Counted from the stretch's first letter, positions 1 through 6,600 are shown. The stretch is DNA of 9,480 nt from JABDOU01 sp041567895 (GCA_041567895.1 JBFGAX010000087.1:1-9480); one strand, 5' to 3'. Numbers and translations: made by a program. Notes: generated from the sequence alone by a model not told the origin.

Positions 1-104
1 CCCCCCCCCCGCTTCTCGTTACGGATCGCTGAGAACAGAGTTTGCAAGTTCGCTCTTAGTTCAGCCGGACCTTGGTTTCGACGCCAGCGTTTGTGACAAT
101 CAAC

Positions 105-398
105 TCAGGGGGTTGGCACCAGGCCGACGTCTCCTTCCAACAGGATCGAGAGTTCTCCCGGCTCGGATCTGATGTCCCATTCCCTGAAGAAGGCTCGGGC
201 ACCCTCTTCGGTTTCCCACATGGCGAGTGCGTAGAACGCTGACTCATCTTCTGCATACCAGGCACGGTGAAACCGGCACCCGTTTGCGACCGCGCTTGCC
301 CGCATCTCAGCCGTGATCCACGGAATCCTTTTCTCGTACAGGTCTCGAGCGGTCTGCCCATCGGGCGTCGGGCACGGTACTTGAAACAGAATCCACAT
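105..398 (-). CDS. Small protein, possible ferredoxin-like (dimeric alpha/beta barrel) fold
   Basis: This 97-residue soluble protein begins MWILFQVPCPTPDG and has no signal peptide or membrane segment. I chose the ATG at 398 because GAGGAGG lies five bases before it; the frame is open further upstream, but that extension only overlaps the preceding gene and reads as noise. The alternation of strand-like stretches (MWILFQV, FYALAMWET, LSILLEGDVGLV) with helix-like ones (WITAEMRASAVANG, TEEGARAFFREW) suggests a small alpha/beta fold such as the dimeric alpha/beta barrel or DUF3303-type proteins. No catalytic residue is evident and the function is unknown. It is the last gene of a minus-strand cluster, with ten bases between it and the membrane-protein gene upstream, so the two are probably made together. 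Confidence 0.72.
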   Translation of the reverse strand: MWILFQVPCPTPDGQTARDLYEKRIPWITAEMRASAVANGCRFHRAWYAEDESAFYALAMWETEEGARAFFREWDIRSEPGELSILLEGDVGLVPTP

Positions 399-403
399 AT
401 TGT

Positions 404-410
404 CCTCCTC
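404..410 (-). promoter_or_regulatory. Strong Shine-Dalgarno overlapping the upstream stop codon
   Basis: On the minus strand GAGGAGG ends five bases before the ATG at 398 and overlaps the TGA of the membrane-protein gene (409-411). This decides the start of the small downstream gene and suggests that ribosomes finishing the first gene re-initiate on the second. Confidence 0.75.
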
Positions 411-1101
411 ACGAGGACGGTAGCGACTCAACCCATTCAGCGTCCGGAACGGCGGCGGGCTGTTGTCCAGGGGCTTGCGCCTCAAAGGTTCCGGACAACA
501 AGCGGACAAGACCAACTGCTTGAATCGCGGCCACGATCGCCCCAACCAGGAAAAGAATGCCAGCCGCCGTCAATAGGCCCACCAACTCCGACCCGGCCTC
601 TTCCACCATTTCGTTTGCGGCGAAGAAGACGATGGCCCCGACCCCCCAGGCGACACCGAGCAACGGAATCGACCACAAGGCCCGGGGTACGTGCTGCCGC
701 AGCTCGAGCCACTGCAAAAACGACACGATCAGACCGGCGGCCACCCCAATTCCCGAAGCAACCACTAACAGCTTCGTCCACGAAATCGGGGCGGCTTCGA
801 CCGCAGTCAGTTCTTGAATCGGATAAGCGATCACACCCCACGCCACCATCGCTCCCACCCCGGTCTTCGCCGCCCATTGGTTCGGCATCAGATCGTCCAT
901 TAAATCGGAGAGAATCGTTCCTTGCATGAGGCCCACCGTCCCGGCGATCACCGCACCAAATACCAGGCCCGAAGGCAGGACCGTGGCCATCGAACCCTCG
1001 TGAAGGCCCATCAGCCCGATGAAACCCCCGATTCCGAGCCCGACCAGACTCGCGGCGGCACTCCCACCAATCCACTTGATCAAGAACTTGCGTGTGTTCA
1101 T
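409..1101 (-). CDS. Six-helix integral membrane protein of unknown function
   Basis: This 230-residue protein is mostly hydrophobic, with probable membrane segments near residues 11-32, 42-63, 80-96, 109-130, 141-161 and 173-200, and a short polar Pro/Ala-rich C-terminal tail. The patterns GLMQGTILSDLM, LQWLELRQHVPRALW followed by LLGVAWGVG, and AIQAVGLVRLL recur, each pairing a glycine-rich helix with a Gln-containing turn. They resemble a loosely defined family of bacterial membrane proteins with Q-W-L-x-L-R loops, known to me only as hypothetical proteins. No transport or enzymatic motif is visible. The ATG at 1101 has only a weak AAGAG ribosome site. The stop overlaps the Shine-Dalgarno of the next gene; a TfoX-like gene lies 114 bases upstream on the same strand and may share its transcript. 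Confidence is high that it is a gene and low on any role. Confidence 0.8.
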   Translation of the reverse strand: MNTRKFLIKWIGGSAAASLVGLGIGGFIGLMGLHEGSMATVLPSGLVFGAVIAGTVGLMQGTILSDLMDDLMPNQWAAKTGVGAMVAWGVIAYPIQELTAVEAAPISWTKLLVVASGIGVAAGLIVSFLQWLELRQHVPRALWSIPLLGVAWGVGAIVFFAANEMVEEAGSELVGLLTAAGILFLVGAIVAAIQAVGLVRLLSGTFEAQAPGQQPAAVPDAEWVESLPSS

Positions 1102-1215
1102 GCTCTTAGCCTGCTACGACGATCCGACGTGGCCCAGAGTCCTTTGGCTGATCCAGGAGAGCCAATCACCAAGTCCCGGTTAGCCACCCTCGATGACAGA
1201 TGTCTGAAGGAGGAA

Positions 1216-1578
1216 CTACTTTTTGGTCGGTTTGGGCTCCAGCGTTCCGATCCATTCGTAGCTCTTTTCGAACCACTCGATCAGTTCACCGGGGTCGTTC
1301 AACATCGAGTCTGGTACAGACACATATCCCCGCATGACAGCCCCGTATGAGTGGACGGGTCCGCTGTCGTAGGTCTCCAGGAATTCGTCGTACATCTCTT
1401 CGGACAGCCGCAGCGCCATCGTGCCATCTGCGTCGAGAAAGCTGAACATGTGGCCGTTGCGCGATGTGTAGGGGTTCTTGGCACCCTTGACGATGGTATC
1501 GCCTGCGCTGTCCTCGACCACAGCGGTATACCGGGCCAACGAATCAGCCGGTCCTTTGTAATCAGAGCCACCCGGCAT
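1216..1578 (-). CDS. TfoX/Sxy N-terminal domain-like protein
   Basis: This is a 120-residue soluble protein. Residues 42-60 (GHMFSFLDADGTMALRLSE) and 79-120 (GAVMRGYVSVPDSMLNDPGELIEWFEKSYEWIGTLEPKPTKK, read in segments) match the pattern of stand-alone TfoX N-terminal-domain proteins: a strand carrying a glycine, a lysine- or arginine-like position in the LRL strand, a Y-V-x-V-P strand, and a final helix ending in LxPKPTK. TfoX/Sxy regulates competence in gammaproteobacteria, but single-domain actinobacterial members have no established role, so I do not infer competence. The start is well supported by AGGAGGTG just upstream. A TATGAT sequence at 1626-1631 on the minus strand could be a -10 box, without a convincing -35. 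An MmcQ/YjbR gene is transcribed divergently next door. Confidence 0.8.
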   Translation of the reverse strand: MPGGSDYKGPADSLARYTAVVEDSAGDTIVKGAKNPYTSRNGHMFSFLDADGTMALRLSEEMYDEFLETYDSGPVHSYGAVMRGYVSVPDSMLNDPGELIEWFEKSYEWIGTLEPKPTKK

Positions 1579-1582
1579 GGCT

Positions 1583-1590
1583 CACCTCCT
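1583..1590 (-). promoter_or_regulatory. Consensus Shine-Dalgarno of the TfoX-like gene
   Basis: AGGAGGTG on the minus strand sits four bases before the ATG at 1578 and fixes that start over any other in the frame. Confidence 0.75.
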
Positions 1591-1833
1591 CGCGATGTCG
1601 ATCGGTCGCTGAAGACCAGAGTCCGATCATACCAACGAAGTCGTGGAGCCTTTCTCCTACGACCGAATCAGCCGCTCGCCGTTGACGATCACGCTGGATC
1701 CCTCAATTACGTGGACTCATGAGCTGGAAGCCGCCGCCATAGATAATCTCGGTTCAGGCACTTCGATGAAGCTCTCGATTTCTGCCTCGCCAAACCGGGA
1801 GCATGGGAGGATGAGCCGTGGGAAGGCAATGTA

Positions 1834-2115
1834 GTGGCCAAGGTCGAGGAGAAGATTTTTGCCTTCTTCGGCACAGAGTCCGTTGGGCTCAAGTGCGGCA
1901 ATAACCGCGACGAGGCCGACGAGTGGCTTCAGAGGTATCCCGACGACGCGCATGTCATGTCCTACATCGGAAGATCAGGCTGGAACACGCTCCGGCTCGA
2001 CGGAGCCATTCCCGACGACGAGATCCTCGAGGCCATCGACGACTCCTACTTAACCATCGTCAGCAAGCTGCCCAAAAGCCGCCGCCCGGCCGGCTGGGAC
2101 AACACACCCGGGTAA
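1834..2115 (+). CDS. MmcQ/YjbR family protein, 5' end unresolved
   Basis: From the GTG at 1834 there are 93 residues: VAKVEEKIFAFFG, a central GLKCGNN strand, a helix DEADEWLQRYPDDAHV, then WNTLRLDGAIPDDEILEAID and DSYLTIVSKLPK. This is the usual order of the MmcQ/YjbR (DUF419) family, which has a CyaY-like fold and is often described as DNA-binding, though the biochemical role is unproven. The same frame stays open upstream to 1747 and encodes typical family residues (LDFCLAKPGAWEDEPW), yet it contains no ATG, GTG, TTG or CTG and is closed by TAA at 1744-1746. GTG 1834 has GGAAGG seven bases upstream and may be used, giving a protein lacking about the first 25 conserved residues. A frameshift, sequencing error or 5' decay is equally possible. 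Confidence 0.7.
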   Translation: MAKVEEKIFAFFGTESVGLKCGNNRDEADEWLQRYPDDAHVMSYIGRSGWNTLRLDGAIPDDEILEAIDDSYLTIVSKLPKSRRPAGWDNTPG

Positions 2116-2302
2116 ACCCTCCCCGTTCGGATACGCAACACCTGCCGAAGATCGACGACATCTTCTCGCCCGGCTCCCCTAGCCCTGAACAGCAGTCGAG
2201 GATCAACGACACAGTTCGGGCTCATGAGGACAGCGATGGCTCCGAATCGTTAGGTTGAGCCGAAGGACCAAACCATCGCAGCGGCCCAACACTCAACTGA
2301 CC

Positions 2303-2308
2303 GGGAGA
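2303..2308 (+). promoter_or_regulatory. Ribosome binding site of the two-domain protein
   Basis: GGGAGA lies four bases before the ATG at 2313. The 197 bases between 2116 and this gene hold no gene I can support. Confidence 0.5.
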
Positions 2309-2312
2309 AATC

Positions 2313-3182
2313 ATGCCACAGACCCAAGAGCCCCTCCCTCCCCACCTCGCTGACCCTTCCAGGATTGGGACGGAGATCAGCGTTACCGGAAAATGGGTAC
2401 CGACCAAGCCGGGCGGCCGATTCCGAAAATCCGCCGAATCGACCGAGATGCTGAGGGAGTGGGAAGACATTCATGCCGACGCCAAAGCCGATCCCGGTGT
2501 GCTGTCGACCGAAATAAACCACGCGGTTGGCGAAGACGCCGTACTTGTTCATCATGTTTTCAGAGATGCCGATGCACTGGTCCACTACTTCTCTACTACT
2601 GCCACCCGGCACATGGGGCCTCTCAACGAGGTTGCCAAGCCAGAGCTGCACCTCTTCCGCGGCACCAGCATCCCAGCCGCGGCCAGAGAAGCAGTGCTGG
2701 CCAAGAACGTGCCCGCCGCGTTTGGCGAGTTTCTCTTTGGATACGTAAAGGAGGACTACCGCCGGCCCGACCCGGAGTCAGCCATCATGGTGACCGCCAA
2801 ATGGACATGTAAGCCTGGTAGTGAATCTCAGCTCGAAGATCTCAAGTACTGGTGGCAGCGAGTCGGCACCGATGCCTTTTCGATCGAGGAAGGCCTGCTG
2901 AGATTCGAGGTATATCAGGTAGCAGGCGAGGACGCCCTGATCATCCACGAAACCTTCGAAAGCAGCGACGAACTCAAATTCCACCTCTCAAAGGGCACAG
3001 CGGAGAAATACAAGAAGGACATCGACGAGATAGCAGAGCCCGAGGCCTATTTCTTCCGGGGTCCGGTCTCCTGGACAATCAGGACGTATTCGAAGTTTCT
3101 ACACCTCCCGGCCACCTACTCGAGTCAGGGAAGCAACTTCACCCAACCCGGCGGAAGCATGACCGACGGAACAACCGGGTAA
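2313..3182 (+). CDS. Tandem-duplicated dimeric alpha/beta-barrel-like protein
   Basis: This 289-residue protein appears cytoplasmic, with no signal peptide or membrane helix. It contains two copies of a domain of about 95 residues. Copy A (about 21-117) runs from ISVTGKWVPTKPGG through AVGEDAVLVHHVFRDADALVHYF to ELHLFRG. Copy B (about 157-250) runs from IMVTAKWTCKPGSESQ through QVAGEDALIIHETFESSDELKFHL to EAYFFRG. Both share the order beta strand with KW, acidic helix, GEDAxxxHxxFxxxDxLxxH, then a Lys/Glu helix and a final xxFRG strand. That layout resembles antibiotic-biosynthesis-monooxygenase-like or other dimeric alpha/beta-barrel domains, where duplication makes an intramolecular pseudo-dimer. 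The histidines at 80-81 and 212 sit at equivalent places and could line a pocket. The substrate is unknown. A Ser/Thr/Gly-rich tail of about 40 residues follows copy B. It stands alone, convergent with the next gene. Confidence 0.78.
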   Translation: MPQTQEPLPPHLADPSRIGTEISVTGKWVPTKPGGRFRKSAESTEMLREWEDIHADAKADPGVLSTEINHAVGEDAVLVHHVFRDADALVHYFSTTATRHMGPLNEVAKPELHLFRGTSIPAAAREAVLAKNVPAAFGEFLFGYVKEDYRRPDPESAIMVTAKWTCKPGSESQLEDLKYWWQRVGTDAFSIEEGLLRFEVYQVAGEDALIIHETFESSDELKFHLSKGTAEKYKKDIDEIAEPEAYFFRGPVSWTIRTYSKFLHLPATYSSQGSNFTQPGGSMTDGTTG

Positions 3183-3243
3183 CTACACGGACACCCGTAG
3201 CTGGGCATATTTTGACTTCGTGTGCGGCGCCGGTCCGCATCGA

Positions 3244-3867
3244 TCAGGAATAGGCGATGTTGTTGGCGATTTGAATGATGCCGGGGGCGATCAGCACGGC
3301 GGGAATCGTGAGAACCAGGGCCAGGCGCCGCGATCTCCAGGTCTGCGGTACAAAACCGACAATGGCTAGAGCAACGGCTGTATCGACGACTGCCTGGACG
3401 GTCGGACGCGCCACCTGCTCCGGAAGCGAGCCTTGCAAGAACAGGAGGTATTGACGGACCGATCCGCTGGAAAGAATCACCGCAGCGAAGAGAGCCGGAA
3501 TGACCGCCGCCACCATGTGCGGAGTCGAGCGCGCCCAGTTGAAAGCGGCTGCCGTGACCGGTGCGATGGTGACGCTTGCGACCAGCCAGATCACTTCGTC
3601 CCGGGCGGTGCCGAAACCCAGGACCCGGTGCGCGTATGTGTAGTAGCCAACGGTCAAGGCGAGGAAGAAGACCGTAGCAACGCCTGCGGCAAGAGCAGGA
3701 CTCGACGCTCGGATGCTGATGACGACGATGACCAGCATCCAGATGGCCGGATACGTCCCGAGGGCGCTCAGCCAGGAAACTTCAGTCTGGTCGGCCATCT
3801 TGGCCAACACGCCACTCAATGCGCCAAGCAGGACCACACCTGCGACGATCGAAGCTCGCTCACTCAT
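3244..3867 (-). CDS. DUF6518-like integral membrane protein
   Basis: From the ATG at 3867 this is a 207-residue, strongly hydrophobic protein with roughly seven membrane segments. The start MSERASIVAGVVLLGALSGV, the loop VSWLSALGTYPAIWMLV, the YYTYAHRVLGFG segment and WLVASVTIAPVTAAAFNWAR follow the pattern I associate with actinobacterial DUF6518 membrane proteins, for which no activity is known. The frame could begin 17 codons earlier at 3918, but those residues are basic and polar and precede a natural N-terminus; neither start has a clear Shine-Dalgarno, so the choice is moderate. It is convergent with the two-domain protein (61 bases apart) and divergent from the stalked membrane protein at 4076. 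Confidence 0.75.
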   Translation of the reverse strand: MSERASIVAGVVLLGALSGVLAKMADQTEVSWLSALGTYPAIWMLVIVVISIRASSPALAAGVATVFFLALTVGYYTYAHRVLGFGTARDEVIWLVASVTIAPVTAAAFNWARSTPHMVAAVIPALFAAVILSSGSVRQYLLFLQGSLPEQVARPTVQAVVDTAVALAIVGFVPQTWRSRRLALVLTIPAVLIAPGIIQIANNIAYS

Positions 3868-3977
3868 CAGGTGATTCTTCGGTACTCCAGTTCGATGTCC
3901 GACTCGCTCGGCTCGCATGGCCGCAGGCGTTGAGCTTACGAGAGAGAAGCTTCACCGGTCCGACCTGTGGGCCGCTT

Positions 3978-3989
3978 GCCCAATTGGGC
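3978..3989. repeat. 12-bp perfect palindrome in a divergent intergenic region
   Basis: GCCCAATTGGGC is a perfect inverted repeat lying between the divergent genes starting at 3867 (minus) and 4076 (plus). It could be an operator for a dimeric regulator, but no second copy or adjacent regulator gene supports that. Confidence 0.35.
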
Positions 3990-4075
3990 CTTCTTGCTCT
4001 ACTTCAAGCCCCAACCCGTTCTTACGCTGAGTAATGCAACCGATCGTCGGCTGATCGACAAGAGAGCGGGTCCGT

Positions 4076-4897
4076 GTGGAAACGACGCTCATTGTGGCAG
4101 GGGTGGCATTCGTGGGGGCCGCCATCGTCGGTGGGGGCCTCATTGCCTTCAAGATCGAGATTCCGCTCGTGGATTCGGTTCCGCGCCAGATTCTGCTTGG
4201 ACTGTTCGGAACTGTGCTGATCGTTGCGGGCTTCATGTCGGGCAGCGGCGCAACCTCCGACCAGATCGTGACAGCGGCCGACACAACCGTCGCCGAAACG
4301 GCCTCCACGACTTCTTCGACGGAAGTGACAACAACCACGGTCGCGACCACAGAATCAACTTCAACAAGTCTGGCCACCACCTCGGTCACAACGACGGTTG
4401 CGACAACCCCACCGATCGAGTGGACCCTGGTGTTGGACGGCGACGGCCAGTTAGGCGTCACCGTACCGCAGGAATGGACCGTGGAGGTGACAGCAAACGA
4501 GATCCGGGCTGCTCCCGACCTCCCGAACTGGACGGTGGCCATGAGTGGGGAAGGACCGGCCACGAGCAACGGCTATTACCTCGGCCGTTTTGATCGACCC
4601 GACGAAGGAACGCTCGACGAAATCGCTCGCGAATACCTGGATCAACTGAGTGTGCCCCTCCAATGTGCGCTCACGTTCTCGGATCTCGAGAAACGTGAAG
4701 CGACCCTGTATATGAACGAGGCCTACTTCATGTATGACGTATACCAGTGCGCTCCAGGTGGCGAGCTGGTCAACGAAGTCGAAGTTGGGTGGTACAACCC
4801 AACGTGGGTGACGCTCGAATCCTCGAGGTATGCGAACGAAGCTGACAGAGCGATGTACTTCGACCGCATCTGGCAATCCTTCACGACCTATTACTAG
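4076..4897 (+). CDS. Membrane-anchored protein with Thr-rich stalk and extracellular domain
   Basis: This 273-residue protein starts at GTG 4076, preceded by only a weak AGAGAG. Two hydrophobic helices (about 4-24 and 37-55) anchor it with a short basic/acidic loop between. Residues 68-113 form a very Thr/Ser/Val/Ala-rich, Cys-free stalk of the kind common in actinobacterial envelope proteins, a likely site of O-glycosylation. The remaining part, about 116-273, is a folded domain beginning IEWTLVLDGDGQLGVTVPQEWTV and ending DRIWQSFTTYY. Its strand-and-PxxW opening recalls PsbP/LpqN-like lipoprotein domains, but I cannot assign it firmly. Cys197 and Cys225 are the only cysteines and may form a disulfide, consistent with location outside the membrane. 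Function unknown; it appears to be transcribed alone. Confidence 0.75.
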   Translation: METTLIVAGVAFVGAAIVGGGLIAFKIEIPLVDSVPRQILLGLFGTVLIVAGFMSGSGATSDQIVTAADTTVAETASTTSSTEVTTTTVATTESTSTSLATTSVTTTVATTPPIEWTLVLDGDGQLGVTVPQEWTVEVTANEIRAAPDLPNWTVAMSGEGPATSNGYYLGRFDRPDEGTLDEIAREYLDQLSVPLQCALTFSDLEKREATLYMNEAYFMYDVYQCAPGGELVNEVEVGWYNPTWVTLESSRYANEADRAMYFDRIWQSFTTYY

Positions 4898-5015
4898 GCC
4901 GCCTCCGAGACCGGTGAAGACCTTCTGGGAAAGATGGATGAGCTGGACCTGCTCACCCACGCAAACCCGCCGGCACGGCCCGAGGCAAGGTATCGAATCG
5001 CGCTGCGAGCGGTGA

Positions 5016-5045
5016 TTGATACCACAATGTGTGCAGTAGGCATAA
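5016..5045 (+). promoter_or_regulatory. Candidate sigma-70-type promoter for the propeller gene
   Basis: TTGATA (5016-5021) and GCATAA (5040-5045) are separated by 18 bases, and the ATG of the propeller gene follows 39 bases later. Both boxes match the consensus only partly, so this is a tentative call. Confidence 0.3.
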
Positions 5046-5072
5046 ACTCAACGACCTCTCAACAACCAGATC

Positions 5073-5077
5073 AGGAG
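5073..5077 (+). promoter_or_regulatory. Ribosome binding site deciding the propeller start
   Basis: AGGAG lies six bases before ATG 5084. The frame is open back to 4934, but the signal peptide starts exactly at 5084 and the upstream codons do not resemble a protein. Confidence 0.65.
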
Positions 5078-5083
5078 CCGAAA

Positions 5084-6031
5084 ATGCGCCGTGCTGTTGC
5101 CGCTCTAACCGTTGTCCTTGGCCTGTTGGCCGTTTCCGTAGCGCCCGTGGGAGCTGTGACCCATGCGCCAGGGCCGTTCCCATCTGCAATACCTTTGCCC
5201 GACGGATTCTTTCCCGAAGGGATAGCGATTGGCGACCGAACTGCGTATGTGGGATCGCTGATAGACGGCTCCATTCAGCAGCAAGACCTCAAGACCGGCG
5301 AAACGATGGCGTTTGCACCATCACCGGGCCCTGGGAAGATCGCGGTGGGTATGGACGTGGATGGTGAAGGACGCCTGTGGGTGGCAGGTGGCGGACCAGC
5401 GATCGGTCCAATCACTCCCGGCTTCCGCGTCTACGACACGTCGACCGGACAGCTCCTGGCCGACGAGACAGTAGCGGCAGTCTTTGTCAACGACGTGATC
5501 GTCACCAACGATGCCGCCTGGCTGACCGATTCGTTCGGGGCTCAGCTCATTCGTGTACCGATCACCGACGGCGAAATCGGCGATCCCGAATATGTGTCGC
5601 TGGGCGGCGACTGGGTACAGGTTGAGAGTTTCAACGCGAATGGCATCGTCGCCACCCCCGACGGCAAGACGCTCGTCGTGGCTCAATCGACATCGCCCTA
5701 CGAAGGAGCGGCGTTGTACAGCGTGCCGGCCGATCTGTCCGCAACCGCTGTTGACGCTTCCCGCATCGATATTGACGGTGTCCTCAGCGGATCCGACGGT
5801 CTCGTGCTGATCGGACGAACCCTCTACAGCGTGGCATCAGACGGCGTCACGAAAATGAAGATTTCTCTCGCCAACAACACGGCCCGGATCATCGATACGC
5901 TCGAGGTACCTGACTCGGTGACACCGACAACCGCTGCCGCATGGGGTTCCCGCCTCTACGTGGTAGATGCCAAGTTTCCATTCTTTGGAGACCCGACGGT
6001 TCCGTTCCAAACGACAGCAATCCCTCGCTGA
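5084..6031 (+). CDS. Secreted SMP-30/gluconolactonase-like beta-propeller
   Basis: This is a 315-residue precursor. Residues 1-24 (MRRAVAALTVVLGLLAVSVA then PVGA) form a Sec signal peptide with likely cleavage after the VGA at 22-24. The mature part repeats short strands in the manner of a six-bladed propeller: LPDGFFPEGIAIG, AYVGSLIDGSIQQQDLKTGE, VGMDVDGEGRLWVAGG, FRVYDTSTGQLLADE, VNDVIVTNDAAWLTDS, NGIVATPDGKTLVVAQ and SDGLVLIGRTLYSV. The likely metal ligands of the SMP-30 superfamily are present: Glu45 in PEGIA, Asn186 in NANGI and Asp238 in SDGL, with Asn136 in VND near the site. Family members hydrolyse lactones or esters with a divalent cation; the substrate here is unknown. Lack of cysteines and the signal peptide point to secretion or surface location. 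Its stop is 19 bases before the first hairpin repeat, which may act as its transcription terminator or mRNA end-stabiliser. Confidence 0.85.
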   Translation: MRRAVAALTVVLGLLAVSVAPVGAVTHAPGPFPSAIPLPDGFFPEGIAIGDRTAYVGSLIDGSIQQQDLKTGETMAFAPSPGPGKIAVGMDVDGEGRLWVAGGGPAIGPITPGFRVYDTSTGQLLADETVAAVFVNDVIVTNDAAWLTDSFGAQLIRVPITDGEIGDPEYVSLGGDWVQVESFNANGIVATPDGKTLVVAQSTSPYEGAALYSVPADLSATAVDASRIDIDGVLSGSDGLVLIGRTLYSVASDGVTKMKISLANNTARIIDTLEVPDSVTPTTAAAWGSRLYVVDAKFPFFGDPTVPFQTTAIPR

Positions 6032-6050
6032 CTGGCACAGCTTCCGTGGT

Positions 6051-6112
6051 AATGGTCCCCCGGCGCAGCCGGGGCAAGATACCGCTCGCCGAAGAAAGAG
6101 CGCTTGGCTGCC
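6051..6112 (+). repeat. Hairpin element, tandem copy 1
   Basis: A 62-bp unit opens with AATGGTCCCCC. Hairpin 1 pairs TCCCCCGGC (6056-6064) with GCCGGGGCA (6068-6076) around the loop GCA, with one C-C mismatch. The linker AAGATACCGCT follows, then CGCTC and GAGCG can form a second weak stem. Confidence 0.85.
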
Positions 6113-6175
6113 AATGGTCCCCCGGCGCAGCCGGGGGAAGGTACCGCTCGCCGAAGGAAAGAGCGTTTGGCTGCC
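6113..6175 (+). repeat. Hairpin element, tandem copy 2
   Basis: A 63-bp unit nearly identical to the copy before it. Its hairpin 1 is perfect: TCCCCCGGC (6118-6126), loop GCA, GCCGGGGGA (6130-6138). Confidence 0.88.
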
Positions 6176-6241
6176 AATGGTCCCCCGGCGCAGCCGGGGG
6201 AAGGTACCGCTCGCCGGAAGGCGAGGGGTAGGGGGAAAAGA
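6176..6241 (+). repeat. Hairpin element, tandem copy 3, with G-rich tail
   Basis: This copy has perfect hairpin 1 stems at 6181-6189 and 6193-6201. Its second hairpin, CTCGCC-GGAA-GGCGAG, is stronger than in the two units before it, and it ends in the tail GGGGTAGGGGG, which those two lack. It therefore looks like the complete terminal member of the array. Confidence 0.85.
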
Positions 6242-6331
6242 AAACAGATGACCTGCTGCGCGTACTCCTGCCTGCTCAGGGCCACGCCGATTTCTGCCCA
6301 ACGACCCGGCCCCACCAGAACTCGAACACCC
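6225..6331 (+). repeat. Direct repeat block D, copy 1
   Basis: About 107 bp beginning at the G-rich tail of the hairpin element and including CTGCTGCGCGTACTCCTG. It matches 6587-6693 along its length with scattered substitutions and a one-base indel. It contains no convincing gene; minus-strand translations of both copies read partly alike (for example QEYAQQ), which follows from the DNA similarity. Confidence 0.8.
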
Positions 6332-6392
6332 ATAGCTGCAACCGGGGCAACTGCCACGAGAACGCAGGTGAAACCCAAAGCAAGCTGATCGG

Positions 6393-6486
6393 TTTTTCTT
6401 CCCCCTACCCCTCCTCCGCTCGCAAGCTCGCTACGGAGCGGAACCTTCCCCCATCTCCGATCCTTCGGATCTCCCGATGGGGGACC
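6393..6486 (-). repeat. Hairpin element, inverted copy
   Basis: Hairpin 1 pairs TCCCCCATC (6447-6455) with GATGGGGGA (6476-6484), and inside it GATCC (6459-6463) pairs with GGATC (6467-6471). Hairpin 2 pairs CCGCTC (6416-6421) with GAGCGG (6436-6441). The G-rich tail appears on the plus strand as CCCCCTACCCC at 6401-6411. The bases at 6332-6392, between block D and this copy, hold nothing I recognise. Confidence 0.85.
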
Positions 6487-6513
6487 CTTAAAGGGACCGC
6501 TTAATTGGTTGCT

Positions 6514-6600
6514 AATGGTCCCCCGGCGAGAGGTTCCGTAGGAACCGAAGCCGGGGGAAGGTGCCGCTGCGCAACGAAGTGGAGCAGGGGTAGGGGGAAA
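6514..6600 (+). repeat. Hairpin element, direct copy next to the nuclease gene
   Basis: Opens AATGGTCCCCC. The outer stem TCCCCCGGC (6519-6527) pairs with GCCGGGGGA (6550-6558), and the inner stem GGTTCC (6532-6537) pairs with GGAACC (6541-6546). The linker AAGGTGCCGCT, a weak second stem and the tail GGGGTAGGGGG follow. It runs directly into the second block D. Confidence 0.88.

Noticed and set aside
267..929. Long plus-strand frame opposite the membrane and small-protein genes
   Set aside because: Its translation is Arg/Pro-rich with no domain pattern, and the minus strand there has coherent proteins with a strong ribosome site.
2120..2258. Possible small protein containing LPKIDDIF and an acidic Ser/Pro-rich tail
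   Set aside because: It recalls tails of some small actinobacterial proteins, but the frame has no start codon of its own after the MmcQ/YjbR stop and only continues a shadow frame.
3223..3239. Hairpin TGCGG/CCGCA between convergent genes as a terminator
   Set aside because: The stem is only five base pairs and no T-tract follows on either strand.
6051..6241. CRISPR array or integron attC cluster
   Set aside because: The three units are near-identical along their whole length, so there are no unique spacers, and no cas or integrase gene is present.
6104..6388. Open frames with repeated NGPPAQPGEGTARR-like translations across the repeat array
   Set aside because: They only translate the tandem hairpin units; they have no ribosome site and their periodicity is explained by the 62-63 bp DNA repeat.
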